A stretch of 64,000 nt of DNA from positions 28,149,935-28,213,934 of the forward strand of contig NW_025336598.1 of NCBI RefSeq assembly GCF_004798865.1, read 5' to 3'. The notes beneath the pieces were generated by a model that made no database searches, was not told where the DNA came from, and was given only the letters and a program-made list of their open reading frames with translations. A program made the translations under genes and the position numbers. This document shows positions 27,945 to 42,749 of the stretch, one piece after another. The first letter of the stretch is position 1, and every line of letters begins with the position of its first letter. This DNA comes from Varanus komodoensis. Lineage: Eukaryota; Chordata; Lepidosauria; Squamata; Varanidae.

Positions 27945-29256
27945 TTTCTCACTCTCAGATGCTGAGAGGCGTTCAAACTATATTTTAATTGCTGCACTGA
28001 AATTTGCAAGCCCTAAGGTTTTCAGCTAATTTGAAATATTGCATATCTGATAACATTTTCCCTGGCATGAAAAATCTGCAATGCCATAGCGAAGGAAGGG
28101 AGAACACCATTTGTTAACTTGTGTTAGCTTTCCAAAAAGTCAAAAGTCTCCAGGTGACTGTAGCAGGTATAGGTTCTGACAGTTGCTTACATACATCTCT
28201 GGAAAGTTCCCTTCAGGCTTCAGCCCGCTCACTCCCCTTAGAAAAAGTCAGAGCTGCTTCTTGCAGCAACCCCGGGGAACAGGCACTTGAGGAAGTCACG
28301 GCAAATGCCGCAAACTCCTCCTGCAGATTAAAACCACCTTTTCTTTTCTATCCCAGGCTTTTGAAATAGTTTCCAGCCTTAGTATGGTTGTCACACAGGA
28401 TATGGGAAACAGCAAATATGAACCTTAGTTATGCAAAACTAAAAATATTATATTGTATTATAACCAATCTTTATGTAAAATGGCCTTGGTAATCAGCAAT
28501 GGATGATTTCATCCAATCATTACATCTTTCCTTTGAGAATATGTTGGAATTAAAATTAACTATGCATATTATGACAATAGTAGAGGGAAATAGGAAGGCA
28601 AGACGTATACACTCCTGGTTATCTTTTATATCTGAGGTATTTTCCCACCTCTGCATTCTTCTGATTCTTTGCTGTTTCTCCTCTATTTTCTTTCTTCCCA
28701 TTTCTTATTGCTCATCTGCCCCTTCATCTATCCCCTCAAAAGTCATGTTCAGGAGACTCTTATGATCCAAGCCAGGAATCTCCAGACATTGTGAATACTC
28801 CCTGTGCAAAATATACCCCCTCTTTTTTTACAACTGAAAGTCAGGGATCCATTTGAAGCATTCAGCACAATGAAGGTCATACTTATCGCATCTTACAGAG
28901 GTGAAAAATAAGCATGGGAAACAGCTAAAAAGTGCTTTACTTTTGTAAAGGGACTGATAAGGAGTGGTGTTAGGGATCACATTATTTTACATAAGTGATA
29001 AACTATGCAAAGGATTTCTATTATATGGTCTTGTGTAATCTGTCATCTCTGTATAAACATCATGTAATTTCAATTCAGAAACTTCAGAAAGAATTTATTT
29101 TACAAGGCGAGTTTGTAAGACGCATTACAAAGCACCATTCAATAGATCTTTTTTCCAAGTGTATTCAAAGCCAGACCAAGGTTATTGAAATTTCAAATCT
29201 TCACCATCTGAAACAGCAACATGTCTCAGTATTATACACTGAGGAGCAATGCAAAT

Positions 29257-29466
29257 ACAGTGGTTGGCATGTTGGACTGGGGCTCTGCATGATCAGAGCC
29301 CCTGGTCCCCACTCAACCACAAGGCTCAGTGACTTTGGACCAGTCACTGACTCTCAGCCTAACTACCTCACAGCGTTGTTGTGAGGATAAGAATGAAAGG
29401 AGGATTGTGTAAACCACCCTGAGTTCCCTGAAGGGAAAAAAAAGTGAGATATAAATGTAATTAATT
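29257..29466 (+). mobile_element. tRNA-derived SINE, near full length
   Basis: Head acagtggttggcatgttgga, middle gactttggaccagtcactga, tail ctcagcctaactacctcaca then gcgttgttgtgaggataaga, ending gtgagatataaatgtaatta. Confidence 0.85.
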
Positions 29467-31554
29467 AAGAAAGAATATATGATCCAGCAAACCGAAGACA
29501 TGTCTCAAATCATGTTTGTATGGCTTTCCACTGTTCAACAACACTGTCCATGTTGTAATCCCAGATTTGAAGGGCAGACCTAACTTCCTGAGCAAAACAA
29601 GGACTTCGGTTTAATTTACCTACTTCATTACTCAGTACCTATTTGTACCATAATTATTTCTCCTGGATATCAAGACAACAGAATGAGAATTAGTAGACAC
29701 TTTAAGGCCACTATTCTACATTTCAAGTGGAATACAATCCTAATTTCTACTCTGAGCAATCCTTTCAAGTCAGGCATGATGAAACGTTTTCAGCCCAAGG
29801 GGGCAAATGCCATGTCACCAGGGTTCAGTGGTGGGTGCAGTCACAGGTGGAATGGCTATGGCCATGGGCAACACTGGGCAGGGCTGAACAAGCCGTCTCC
29901 ATCCTGTCCTGCTATTATCAATGAAAAGTAGGAATCATGCCTATTCAAATATAAGCATGAGTATCATGACTATTTACGAATAAGCATGACTGTTTCATCT
30001 AGCAAATGTTAAGGGCCTTTAAAGAACATGGCATTTAAAGTTTTTTTATCTCCTCTCAATGAGCACAACTGTGTTGAAGGAAGGATGTTGTTCTGCAGCG
30101 GGGAAGTGCCAGTTCATCAGAGCTGCCTATGGCAGAGAGAGGGAATCTCCTGCAGGCTGCATCCAGCCCATGGCTTGGCGGTTCCTCATTCCTGCTTCCA
30201 GGACTGTGAGTTGAGGAAAACAGCTTGGAACACCTTTCCTCAGAATCCAATCCCATACAGGAAGAACACAGGGATGTTTAGCGTTCATACATAGTGTGAC
30301 CTTTTCTCATACAACAATCCCCTGTAATTTATAGTATGCTCAGGAAGGGCGGGGGGGGGTACGAGGTACATATGCACAAGCCCCCCTGGCCTGGCATGCT
30401 GCCTCCAAACATTGGCATACGGGAGGGAAGAGAGGAAGGTTACTGAGCTCTCTAGGTGTTCCTTTGTTTGTTGACTGGACAGGCAGGCACAGAACCACCA
30501 ATCTTGCTGCTTGCTTGCTTGTGTATAGGAGGACCACCTGCTATAAATTACTCCATAAGAACATTTGTTATCCATGCACAAATAAAATGAACACAAAGCA
30601 TTTTATTTCTTTGACAAGTATTAATGATACACATATACTTTCACAACTGAACTTAATTTTTAAAATAGCATCAATGATCAGAGCAGAGAAATTCCTGCCA
30701 CCTCCCCCAAACTCCTAGTAGCCTCTAGGAGGTAGGAACTGGGGAAGGGCTTCAGGAACAGAGAAAGTGGGACCAACAGAAAGGTCCAACGCTTGCACAT
30801 GCTGGATGGTGAATCTTCACAGGTCAGCCTAGGATTATACTCCAGAGGCCCTCTCACCCATCCCTGCTATAGACAGCATCTAGAAAGAGATACTTTTACT
30901 GTCCCTCTGATCAGACCACTGGCAAACCTTGAAGGTAAGTCTTTTCCAGAAAATGCCATAAAATTTTATTCCTTGATTGCTGGGGGAGGGGAGGAATTTT
31001 AAATCTATCGGTCACATTTCCCAATTCGTTAACTCAGTAGCACAGCCCTACTTGTTACTCAGTCAGGTATGCTGCATAATCGACAGGACACCCAAAACTT
31101 CAAAAAGGAACAACAACCACCACCTCCACCACCACCACCCTCAGAAGCCTAGTGAGAGGCTGTGATGAGAATTCAAGAAGGGATGCTGTGTAAAGCTTCT
31201 TGGATTCTTAGAGTACTCCTAGTGCTCCATACCCCCCTCCCCCACACCAGTGGTCCAATCCAATGGTCACCCCTGAACCAATGTTCTAAAAGACCAGGCC
31301 ACAGAACAGGCATGGAAGATGCATGTAAGAGCAGGCTCTGTGCTCGATCCTTGAGATGGAAAGAATTTAAAATTACCCTGCTTCGCAATCTCCTCAAGTC
31401 TTTTGCACAACACTTCCAACACCAACTGATGGCCAGAGATTCTACTGTATCTTTTTGCCGGTGCTCTTATATGCCAATTCACTGAAGCAAGACTAATAGC
31501 AAGAGCAAGAGGTGCTAACTTGTCCTGAACATTAAACTCCTCAAATCAAATGCA

Positions 31555-31560
31555 TTTATT
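31555..31560 (-). promoter_or_regulatory. ERICH2: ERICH2 polyadenylation signal
   Basis: AATAAA on the minus strand, about 250 nt after the predicted stop codon, giving a short 3' UTR. Confidence 0.55.
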
Positions 31561-31809
31561 GCATAGACACGTTTAATATATCTCGCAAATGCTTTTCATT
31601 CCACAGGTTACCCATCAGTAGCATGTTTCAGGAATTGTCTTTGGCCAGCACTTTCACTGTTTGAAATAGTGCAACACTGAAGCAATGGAAGGACAAGGAA
31701 CACATATATCATGGGGGGTAACAAGTGTTGTTAAACCAGCTCATTTTAATGTGGATATTTCAAAGAAATTTAATGTAAACATACACTCAGTTGTGGCACT
31801 GCCAAATTG

Positions 31810-31937
31810 TTAAGCATTTTCATCAGAATCTTCAGAACTTGATTCACTCTCAGTCTCACTGTGATCTGTACTGCTGGAATCACTCTCATCGCTGCTCCCT
31901 TCACCAGTGTCTTCGGCTTCTTCACCCCGTTGGCTAT
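31810..31937 (-). CDS. ERICH2: ERICH2 exon 12 with stop codon
   Basis: Acceptor tatccacattag|AT, completing the split Asp codon from exon 11. It encodes SQRGEEAEDTGEGSSDESDS through SSSEDSDENA, stop TAA at 31812-31810. This acidic, serine-rich tail is the hallmark of the glutamate-rich family. The SxxE/SxxD spacing suggests casein kinase 2 targets (inference). Confidence 0.88.
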
Positions 31938-34900
31938 CTAATGTGGATAGATTAAGATACACACACGCATCAGCCTGGAAATTAAAATATCCAGGGGCTC
32001 CTCCGCCCATTCCCTGGCCTTGCCTGCATCCTCTCTCCCATGCACCTTGCCTGTCTTGGGGACAGGCAATGACCACAACATAGCTGCTATCATCTCCACG
32101 CACTTCCTTCTGCTGCTTTCCTTAGATCCAGGAGGTTACCAGATCTTCATGGGAAAAGCAATGGACATAGACTGCTTTCCATATATCTTTCTTTCAGCAT
32201 TTTGGAAATGAACATGGGTGCTGCCCATCTTTTCTTCCTTTCCCTACATTTGACACGAGGCAGCACTGAGATGTCTATTCGTACGTACAGTATGGCTTCT
32301 CCTAGGACACATGGAGCTGCCACCATAAATTCCCATAAAGGTGCTTGGGCAAGGGCTACCTGCCCCAAGCACAGAAAAAGAACGGGCCAAATGGCCCCTT
32401 GAAATCCTGCACAGCCAGAGAAACAACATTGCTAGTGGCAACATTTAAAGGAACTTGTCTCTGCTTTAATCTTCTGAAAGTTTGCTTGTTAGATTTGCTT
32501 GCTTGTTAGATTTATATCCCACCTTTTTCTTTTTTGGAGAACTCAAGGTGGCTTACATCATTCTCTTCTTCCTGCTCTCAACCTTATCCCCACAAAAACA
32601 ACCCTGTGGGGTAGGTTGGGCTAAGATTCTGTGACTGGCCCAGAGTCACCCAGTTGGCTGCATGGCTGAGCGGGGACTAGAACCCAGAGCCCCTGAGGCC
32701 AAGATCCATGCTCTTAACCACTACGCCACACTGGCTCTCTGTTGTCTGTTACATTTGAAAAAATTCTTGTGTCCCTTGAGCCACTGAGAAAAGCTCTCTT
32801 TTCTTTTTTCTTTTCCTGCCTTTCTCTTACCCTAGTGGTCACTTTGGATCAAGGAATGGGCTGGAAAAATCTCAGATATCTGGCTGAGTGGACATATACA
32901 TTTTTATAAAATCACTCAGGAACTTGAAATATTTTCCAGCTCTGCAAAGGGCTAGGCAGTGAACAGTGGAGAAGAATGTGGGATATTTGCAAGACTGTAG
33001 GAGGTGGGCTCTTGGGGCAAACGTGGGCGCTCCCCTTATATGGCCAGAGAAACTTTCTGCGAAAACACCACCATTTGATATAACCCTGAGTGTCCGTGGA
33101 TGAGAGGGCACGCAGTACCAATAGCCCTCCACTACTGAGGGACCAATTTGCCTTTTGCTCCTCCTCTGCCTGAATTGTTTCCATCTCAGCTGGTCATTAT
33201 AAGATGTTTGCAACATTAAGAAATGGTATCTGAGTTTGCTATTTCCTTCTTTCTTCCCCATACTTTCCCCTTCTGTCCTCCGCCTTTAAAGCTGCTCTGG
33301 GAGTCCTTTTGGCAAAAGAGTGAGGAATTATAGTAAATACCACTGATACAATGATTCTGAAAAATGTGGAACAGGTGCAGATGATTTTTTCCAATATCAT
33401 TAACACTAATTTTGCAAATAACAGTATAATCCTATGCATTCGGTGCACATGACTTCTAGGTAAACATGCATAGGATTCAGCTGTAACTGGGGTAACTCAA
33501 AATTTTTACCATTTATTGGAATGAGAGTATGGATAGGGAACAAGCTTCTGATTTGCTTTGGTTTCACAGGCCATGTCAGTTCAACAGGATCCAAATGTTT
33601 CTCTTGGTGGAGAGCAGAAACATTTGAAAATAGTTTGTACTATTTACCATTTTTCACACTTACCTAATAGTAGTTTGTGCTCAATAAGTGGAAGAAACTG
33701 CTTGGCCTCAGGGTTGTCTGGTTCATATATTAAAACTGGAATTTGACAAGAGGGATTATTGTCTATATAGAGAATTTCCAAAAAGAGCTATTAGTTCTTA
33801 CAAATGCAAAAATTATGGTGGTCCCTCTTTCTAGATCAAATAGTCAAGTTAAAACAAAACATGAAGGATATGCAAAATCCATATTGCCAAGGTAGCCAAA
33901 GCCTTATTTTGATTAGTTTCAAAGTAAAAAGAGTGTCACCATTATAGCAGCACATCCCAACATTTCAACTACTTTTCTTGGAACTTTTAAAAATCAATTT
34001 TTCTCTGAACAACTTTGGGGGGAGGGGTGCAGGAATGGTTTGGTTTACATTTTAAGGTAAACCTGCTTAACCTGCATTTCCTGAATCAACATGCAACCCG
34101 AAATGCAGTTATCCTTGGGTATTCATGCTTCAAATTTCATAATACAGTTCTCCAGTGAAAACATGCATACAAAATGTGCATATTAGTGGAAATTATATAG
34201 AAAATTGTATAGAAAAACAAGGAAAATTGATTGTGAAAACAGTACCTATAGGCAAAATTGTGTATAAAAAAGAATGTAGTAGAATGTAGTACAAGAAAGG
34301 TGCATGAAAATGCAGACTTAAGTAATTATGGAAACTGGTACAGGAATAGGACAAAATAAACTTGAAAAATGAGAAGCAGAGAGAAAATTGATAGATCTGT
34401 CTACCCACTGCTTTCCAACATTAAAGCTACAATTTTCCTTTAAAGGAACAAACAGGATTTTCCTTTTCTAACACTGCTCTTTCCTCAGAATTGAAACTGA
34501 TCAGACCACACTTTTTTTTTAATTTCTTCTTTAATTAGATCAAGAAATCCCTTGCTTTTGTCATCTGCCTAGATGATTCATGAGATACACAAGTGCATTT
34601 CATGTACTTCCATGCTTTCAAATTTTAATATTAGTACTTGGGGACCAGGTGACAAACAGGATCATTAATGGAGGGAAGTATTAAAGCTTTCTGCTTCTCC
34701 CCTGTGCCATAACTGTAATGACCCCAAATTACGCCTGTCAGCCTCTGCCTGCCACAGGAGAGGTGATTTTCACAGGAATTGGTGAAGGGGGGAAGTATTA
34801 AGTTCTGTTTCTCCATGTGCCATTCTTGCATTCCTGATCAAAGCTCTTGCTTTGCAATTTAAAATGTGAAAAAAACATGCATTTCACCCATTGTCTAGTT

Positions 34901-37900
34901 TGGAGACATACTACTCCACTGACTTGTACAGGCAGCAGTCAAAATTAGGAAAACCAAGGTAACTGATTCCCTTCTAAGATTCCTGCCACTCTTCCTCCAT
35001 TACAGTTCCCAGAATTTTTGGCAGTTAAGTGTTCTACAAGTGAAATAAGTTTGAAGCATATAAAGGGAGAGTGCTACCACCTTAAGATCTTTCTCTATGA
35101 GTAATTATTTCGGAAACAATCCAAACCCTTGAATAATCAATCAGATCTGAAGGTTAGTGTAAATGCATTTTAGATCTTGCTCTTATATAAGCAACAGCCT
35201 AAAATATGTAAACAAATTCATGTACCTAAGTAACCATTACCTAAATGACAGGAAAGAGGGATATGGAAAAAGAATGCACATCAGATCAATTATATGCAGT
35301 ACTTACTCATCTGGCAAAGTTTTTTTGCAAGACTGTATTTCCGTTCCATTATTGCATTCAGAAACTATAAAGGATATTTGAAATGATGCATATTAATACA
35401 AAAGGTTTTTTCCCAGTCGACAAATTGAGAATTATTTGTAACAAACTTTCAAGGAAAACAATTTCTTACATTCAAATAACAAAGCCTCAGAATTTGAACA
35501 TAAATTCATTTTAATTTATGAAATTCTGAAATTTCCTCCTCACTCCCAATCCTAAATCCTGCAGATTTTCCATTTTTCTGTGGGACTGCCATCATGCCAC
35601 ACTCTTAGAGCAGTGCGAGCCAACTGCCCTGGCTCAGAATCCACCCAGTTTCTCTCAAAGGCCCAACTAAACGGCAAGCTATTCATGCCGAGTCCAACTT
35701 GACTTTCAGGGGTTTCTGCATGGCAGCTTCTCTCCTTTACATCAGCAGATAAACCACTGAAAGGGCATCTGGCAGTGACGTCAGACTCTCCACACACTGA
35801 AAAGGCTACACTGAGAAGGAATGTAGCCTTCTCATCTGTTTTTGCAGAAGAAGCTGTCCTAGGCTGCTGAAGTATAGGCAGCTCCTCTTATATGGACTGC
35901 TTTATCTGCCACCTATTAAGACTTTCTGAGCTGCCTTCACCTTTAGGGGTTAGGCAGGTAGTGACCGGAGAAAAAAAAAATGAGGTGTGTCATTTGGTCC
36001 TCCGGAAGATTTGTTAATCCTGCTCTGATGCCTTTTTTAAAAAATGTAGTCCCTTCTGTAAAAAGCAAGATACTGCAGGTTTTTAAATATTTTTAACCAT
36101 CTTGCTCTGGTTATTTCAGCTGAGGGACAATTTTATCTACTGCTCTGTTGCCATTTTTGTTTGCTCACATTTTAAAACACGCTTCAAATCTTGGTTATTA
36201 ATGGAAGCTGCTGTGGAAAGTGAAGCACTGAAGGCGGGGTATGAAGGACTCAACACTGGGCCTGTGGACAAGGTCGTAGATATATTACTAGCCAGCAGCA
36301 ATAGAATATGATCGGCTAATCTGTAAGGAGAAGCCTGATATCTTTTCCTATTCATTCTCAATATAAAGAAAGATTTTTGAAGAACAAATATATAATAGAA
36401 TGAGAGAATTTTAAAACTCGGTACGATAGAAATGTAACATGTATTATGGCTATTCTTTACAATAGCTAGGAGCTTTTAAACTACAGGAGCCATAAAATCT
36501 GGTAGTCACAATATTCTTAGAGATGACAGAACAAATGTGTAGTGCCAGAGCAGTAGTTATGATGGAAGTGCTATAACTATATCAACAGTTATAGCACCGT
36601 ACATCTGCTGCTGGAGCGATGTTACAATCTAACTGCAGGCAGATTGAATGGCACGTAGTTTTAGGATTGGAGCAAAAAATACTTCATCCCCTTTACATAT
36701 TGTTGGAGAACATTTACCATTACATAGATTTTAATTCTAGTCATGCCTACTATTCACTGTTTAGATACATAAAATGTCAGATTTTATTTCATTCAACAGA
36801 ACTTTACAATTATCTAAACAATCTTATCACATATCAAAATGCTTGGACATTAATTTTCACTCTACAGAAGGCCAATTTTGTTAAAATGCCTTAAGAAGAA
36901 TGCGTAAGAAGTTATTGTACCTCTCCCATTAATTGTAGTGGTGCAATTCTCTTTTTAGCTTCATTTTGATTTTGTTCATTGGTTTCATCGTCAGAGCTAT
37001 CTGGTGGCTTCTCATTAGCATTCTGTTTATCCACACTCTTTGTTTGCATTTCAGTACTGACCCCATCACTGGAAGCCTTTTCAACATTCTTGGAGTTCTT
37101 AATTTTTTCATCTGCACAAAATTAATGTGTTATATATAAAAAGAGCAAGAGTCAGTTCCAGTAAGTAGATGGCATTTCAAATACCATACAGACTCTTTAC
37201 AAATATATTAATATAGAAAAGCTAATGTACGCAAAATCACATCATGATTTACTGGATACTAGTTTCAAAAATATTTGCTATTTCACTGCTTCTCATGTTA
37301 AATAATATTTAAATATCGTTAAGGTAAATGGAGTCAAGCTTCTGTGCAACAGGGTGAATTAAGTTAAAACATATGCACTTTTAGATATCCTTATTGAATG
37401 ACAGCTGATATTTTATCACACCCCTTGTGTGAAAGAATGGCTGTGGGTACACATGAGTGCATGTGCTGCAAGCCCCTACCTGCTTTTGTGGCATTTAAAT
37501 GCTTCTGTGGGGGGCACTCCACCCATCCGCCCCACAAAGCTTGCCCTCCTTGGTTTAAGCTATTTCTGCTCCATCTTTTCAGTAAATTATGGGTAAATCA
37601 CATGGGTGAGTCAACTGAAAACCATTTTTAAGCTGATGCACATTTACTGAAGAGATAATTCCACTGGAATCAGTGGGTCTTACTTCCAAGTAACATACAT
37701 AGGACTGAGCAAAAAATTAAAATGCCATGAATTAGGCTGAAAGCTAAAGGAAGACCTATGAGAAAAAAATGTCATGACCCAAAATGAAAAAATGATTTAT
37801 ACAATTGAAATATTGTTACATATTAGAAAAACTAGCACTGATATACTGACATATATTGAAAAAACTAACCAAGACTTTATTTCATTATCAAATTATCTGC

Positions 37901-40900
37901 TCTCTCAGCTTTATATTCTTAAGAGCAAAGTACACCTTAAAGTGTTATCCAAGGCTAGATGGCCTTTTGTTCTTAGACTATACAAGGAATTCTTGAAAGC
38001 TAAATTAAGACTACAGATCTATTATAACTACCTGGGTGGAAGCTTCCTTGAACTCAGCAGGGTTCGTACCTGCTGAGATCCATACAGGATTGCACTGATT
38101 TTGAGGGACTCCCATTCAAGCTAACTATTCTTAAACAAAGCCAGTTAAATTATAGTTGCCTTGAACCACCTCAGTGCTTCTTGAGTCATGAGTAAACTGT
38201 GGCATGCTTTCAACTGGTCCTCTGGAAAAGCATAAAAAATCAATAGAAGAAAATGCTAAAGGTCTTTTTCAGACCTTTTAAACAATGCTCAGTTCCTTCT
38301 ACACTCAAATGCTCCTATACTATAGGAATCTGGGAAAATAGGAGTATTTTTAAGCAGCACTGCATATACTACTAAAAGTGCATGTGTTCTCCCTGTAGTT
38401 ACTGAATTTTGGCTATCAGACAGCTCAGCAACATGCTGAATAAGCAAGGTTAGAAAGATCTCCTCTTTCTCTTCATTTTATGGATTAAGTACCAGTGATC
38501 TGATACACAGGAGTTAATTTAGAAGTCTTTGAGCAGCCTCCAACAGAGGCTGAAGTATTTTAAGAAATGAGAGTCTACAAATAATAAACCAAAATATCCA
38601 ACAGTACAATTCTCAGTTTCAGGTCAGTATTAGAGGAACAAGCGTCTTGTTACTCTCTTTCCTCAGAGACAATGAAATATCAGAGCCTTGTGAATTAGTC
38701 AGTTCAGCAAGGGTATAATTGAACTTTATCCACTACACTCCATTTTGTTTTTTTATTTTTAGGGGAGATGTTTTGTTTTTGACTGTTGCTGTGATGCAAC
38801 AGCTTTTAACTTTGCTTCAGAATTTAAAAACAAATTCTAAGATGTATACCCCATCTTTGTGTAAATAGATTTATTCATGCCTTTGTATACCTAATCTGGA
38901 ATCCTCTAGAACCTAGAGCCTAGGTGAAGGGTGATTAAAATATATTTTAATCAATTTCCAGATGCTTTGTGATGACTAAAACCCCCCACAGGTCTATACA
39001 ACTTCCCTCCTCCTAGTTCTTTATTAACATACCTGGACTGCCATCTCTTCCCTCAAACTTGTTCATGACCTACCATATCTCTGTTAGACACATCAGTAAG
39101 TCTCCATAGGGCAGTTTTTTTTGCATTTAAAAATATACAACCATCTAACCTTTTATTTAGTAGGGCTGAGTGAGCTATGACATCACATACAATATATGAT
39201 ACAAGAGTATAGCTCAAAAACAGTTAACAGGAATAAGAGGTAAGGGCTACGCATACGAAGCAATTTTCCTTTAGAAGTCAGGATTTCCTTCAAGGCTAGG
39301 AAAACTATGCTACTTATGACAGTTTACTTGTCAGTTATTGATACTTAGTTGAAAGAAGAAATAGTGGGACAGCGAAACTGAAAGATGACCTATATTATCT
39401 TCTTTTGTTTCATGCCTGAAATCTGGCCTGATAAAAGAAAACATTAAGGTCGTATAAATTAGCCAATTAAGTGATTAATCAAATAAAATCTTTGATTGCT
39501 TTTAAGGCTACCCCAATTAATTTGTAGCAGATATTACAATATTTTAATCATTAATACAAATACAGTGGTACCTTGCTCATGAACTTAATCTGCTCCAGGA
39601 ATCTGGTCGTGACCCAAATTGGTCATGAGCCAAGTTAAATTTCCCCATAAGGTTCAATGTAAATAAGGTTAATCTGTTCTGTAACTATTTTTTTATCAGA
39701 AAAATGTGAAGCAAAGTGACAAAGAACAACAAAGATCGTGGCCATCTCTCTCCCCGCCCCCAAGCACGAGTGCAGCCATCTCCCTGTCCCCCCAGCACGA
39801 CTGAGATCGCACCTGTCATCCCTGCATGCACCCATCATCCCGGCACACTGTGGGAGGGGGAGACGGGCACGATCGTGCTGGGGGCGGAGATGGCCAAGAT
39901 CGCGGTTGCACTCCTGCAGGAAAGACGGGCATGATCTCGGCCATTTCCCTCCCCCACCCCCAGCACAATCGCGGCCATCTCCCCACTCGGCGGTGGTCAT
40001 GGTCGTGGTCGCCACCCAATGCAGAGTTCACGACCTGAGTGAAAATTTTTATGAAATTTTTGTTCACGACCACGATTTGGTCATGAACTGAACCGTACAA
40101 ACATAAGCTACAGAGGGCAGATGTTATTGTGGAAGAATTGCTCTGCCTCCTCTTGTACATGAGAGAGTGCCTCTTCTATGGTGCCCTTTGTAACATGTGT
40201 TTTAATTCCCTTTGTTTGTACTTTCAAATTAATCAGAAAATGAGAAGTGAAAGTGAACAATGCCTACATCTATCTGTTTGATGTAAAAAGAATAAGACCA
40301 AATATAACTCTTGAGCTACATTCAACATTATGCAAGCAGACTTCCACTCATGAAACAGGAGGGCATAGGGCCCTCTGGAGCAGATATGGCAAGGTAAGGT
40401 GCTGATGGTGAGGAAGGCAGAATTTGATTTGCCAGCACTGTCCACTCTTCTGGTAGGAAACTGCTGAATGTAACCCACAGCTGCATGATAGCAAACTCTC
40501 TCCTCCCAATATTAAATGGTTACAGTTAGTGTTGAAGGATATTTCAGTGAGAAGATCAACAATAAAGGAATGGTTGGAATACTCCTTTTGGATTAGTAGT
40601 TGCTCCATGAAGTTCAAAACTAACATTAATGGCATTTCTATCATAAAGTCAAGGAAATATCCTTTTGAAATTATGCATACCATAATATATAGACATGAAA
40701 GCTGAAATGAAATATATTTTGTCTGAACCAACCATTGACTTTGGATTCTGTCTTAGCCTCAGTTATCAAAGCTTCATGATTCAGTCTCTGTAAATCAGTT
40801 TTTAAATGTTGATCATTATGAATTTCTAAGTGGGAAAAAACAGAAATATGGGGTAGAGACACACTGCAAATTAACAGCAACACTGATATTCTCATATTTA

Positions 40901-42702
40901 TCTTATATTTTGATAGCAGGGAATCCATACTATTTAACATGTTGACTGTATGTCTGATATATCAATCAAACTAACATATAGTACTAGAAATACAAGTTCT
41001 ACTAAAATCATAAAATCAGTGTTCATTTAGTGAGTCCAACTGATGTGCACTCAGGAACCACAGTCCTCATTCAGTCTTTCTCTCCCTTAATTTCAGAGAA
41101 GTATTTGTTGGATTGCTTGCTATTAGCTACAATAGACAGTAAGTGACAAATGAGTTTAAGTATAGAATATTTAACCCCAGATATTGAGGTACTGATGTTT
41201 TAAACCCCATCAATCACTGGCTACTAGTCTTGAAACCTAGGAGGCCTGTCTACGATTGTGATGTGTGGAGAGCCTGGACTTGCTTCAGTGAAGGCCAAGG
41301 TGGTTAGGGCCAAAGCTGCAGAAGTCACTAAAACAGAGATACACTTCATGGGTTAATCAGTTTGTAGTACCAGAGCAAACCAATCTACTGGATTATGATT
41401 CAGCAGTGGTGGTGGTGATGAACCTTTAAGGAGATACCAAAAATTTGATTAAACACAAAAGCTTATTGGTGAGGATCCCCTATAAACTATGCAAATTGTT
41501 CAGAGACCTCAAAGCTAATAATGATACAGGTTTATCAGGACTGACCATTCTCACCAAAAGATTTTTCAAGAGAGACTGAAAGATCAGTTGTGGAGTATTT
41601 GCTTTGTATGCATGCAAAAGAACCCAAGTATGATATGCAACATTTTATTTATTTATTTAGGATATTTGTATGCCGTCCTTTGCAAGAGCCTCAGGACAGC
41701 TTACACAATAAAATAAAAATACCTAACATAACATAAATAAATTAGAAGCTGCAAGCAGAGCTGGAAAAGACCCCATATTGAAGCCTTAGACAGTCACTGT
41801 CAGTCACTGGAGACAATCCTGAGTGAAGTGGACAATTGGTCTGACGTGGTATAAGGTTAGAACTGGGCCAAACATTTGGCAGCCGTGAGAGCAGTTGGGG
41901 TGGGGGTGCTTGGCACTGAAATAAAGATGCCCCTGGAGATAGGGGCAATGGTGAAACTTTCAGGAGTATAGGAGTGCTTACCTTATTCTCAACATCATGA
42001 CGCAGCCAAGGGGTTTCTCCCCTTGCTTTTTAATGTTAAATAAAACATGTTTCAGAGCTATGGAGACCTTTGTGCCACTATGAGTAGGATAAACTGATCC
42101 CAGGGTCCTTCTCCAGGAGCCACTTCCAAAGGAAGTGAGGCAGGAGGCTACCAGGAGGAGGGCCTTTCCATTATAGCACCCCAGTTGTGCAGTTAGCTCC
42201 CCAAAGCACTGTACATGGTGCCTACTTTGTATTCTTTCCAGCTCCAGGTGAAGACCTTTTTATTCTCCCAGCGTTTTAACAGTTTTTTAACTTAATTTTT
42301 AGTATTGCATTTTAGCCTGTATTGCTGCTATACTTCTGTGCTGATTCAATTCAAATTCCTATTACAGTTTCTTGTTTTAGGTTAATTGGATCTTACATGT
42401 GTTTGTGTGAGTGTTTAAAAATTTTCTTAATTTTTGTTAACTCCCCAGAGAGTCTTGACTATTGAGTGGTATCAAAACAAAACAAAACAAAACAAACAAA
42501 TATTGTCCATTGCATATGTTTCCATGTCCGCAAGATAATTTTGCACTCTGCTGTCTTAGGCCCCATCTAACAGTACATCACAGGAACTGTCTATAGACAA
42601 AGGCTGGCTCCCTTGGCTAAAGTCAGACATGACTGGATTTAATGTCAAGGGGAAACCTTTCCTTTGACCTAACAGTACAGGACTGCATAGGCCTGCTATA
42701 AA

Positions 42703-42749
<47 letters not shown>

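Larger units (their letters stand above)
24871..31554. other. Intergenic region between GAD1 promoter and ERICH2 3' end
   Basis: CpG-dense to about 26.8 kb (GAD1 upstream region with RE1 and CTCF-like motifs), then AT-rich. It contains a CTCF-like motif at 27929 and a SINE at 29257. I see no coding exon. The stretches 27.0-27.9, 28.0-29.2 and 29.5-31.5 kb show nothing recognisable. Confidence 0.7.
31938..33663 (-). other. ERICH2: ERICH2 intron 11
   Basis: 1.7 kb with one full-length SINE (32505-32740) and one palindromic repeat (33421-33486). The rest is unremarkable. Confidence 0.8.

Noticed and set aside
42704-42747. CRISPR-like or other array
   Set aside because: A plain dinucleotide microsatellite. 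The window is vertebrate nuclear DNA and no prokaryotic feature is present.
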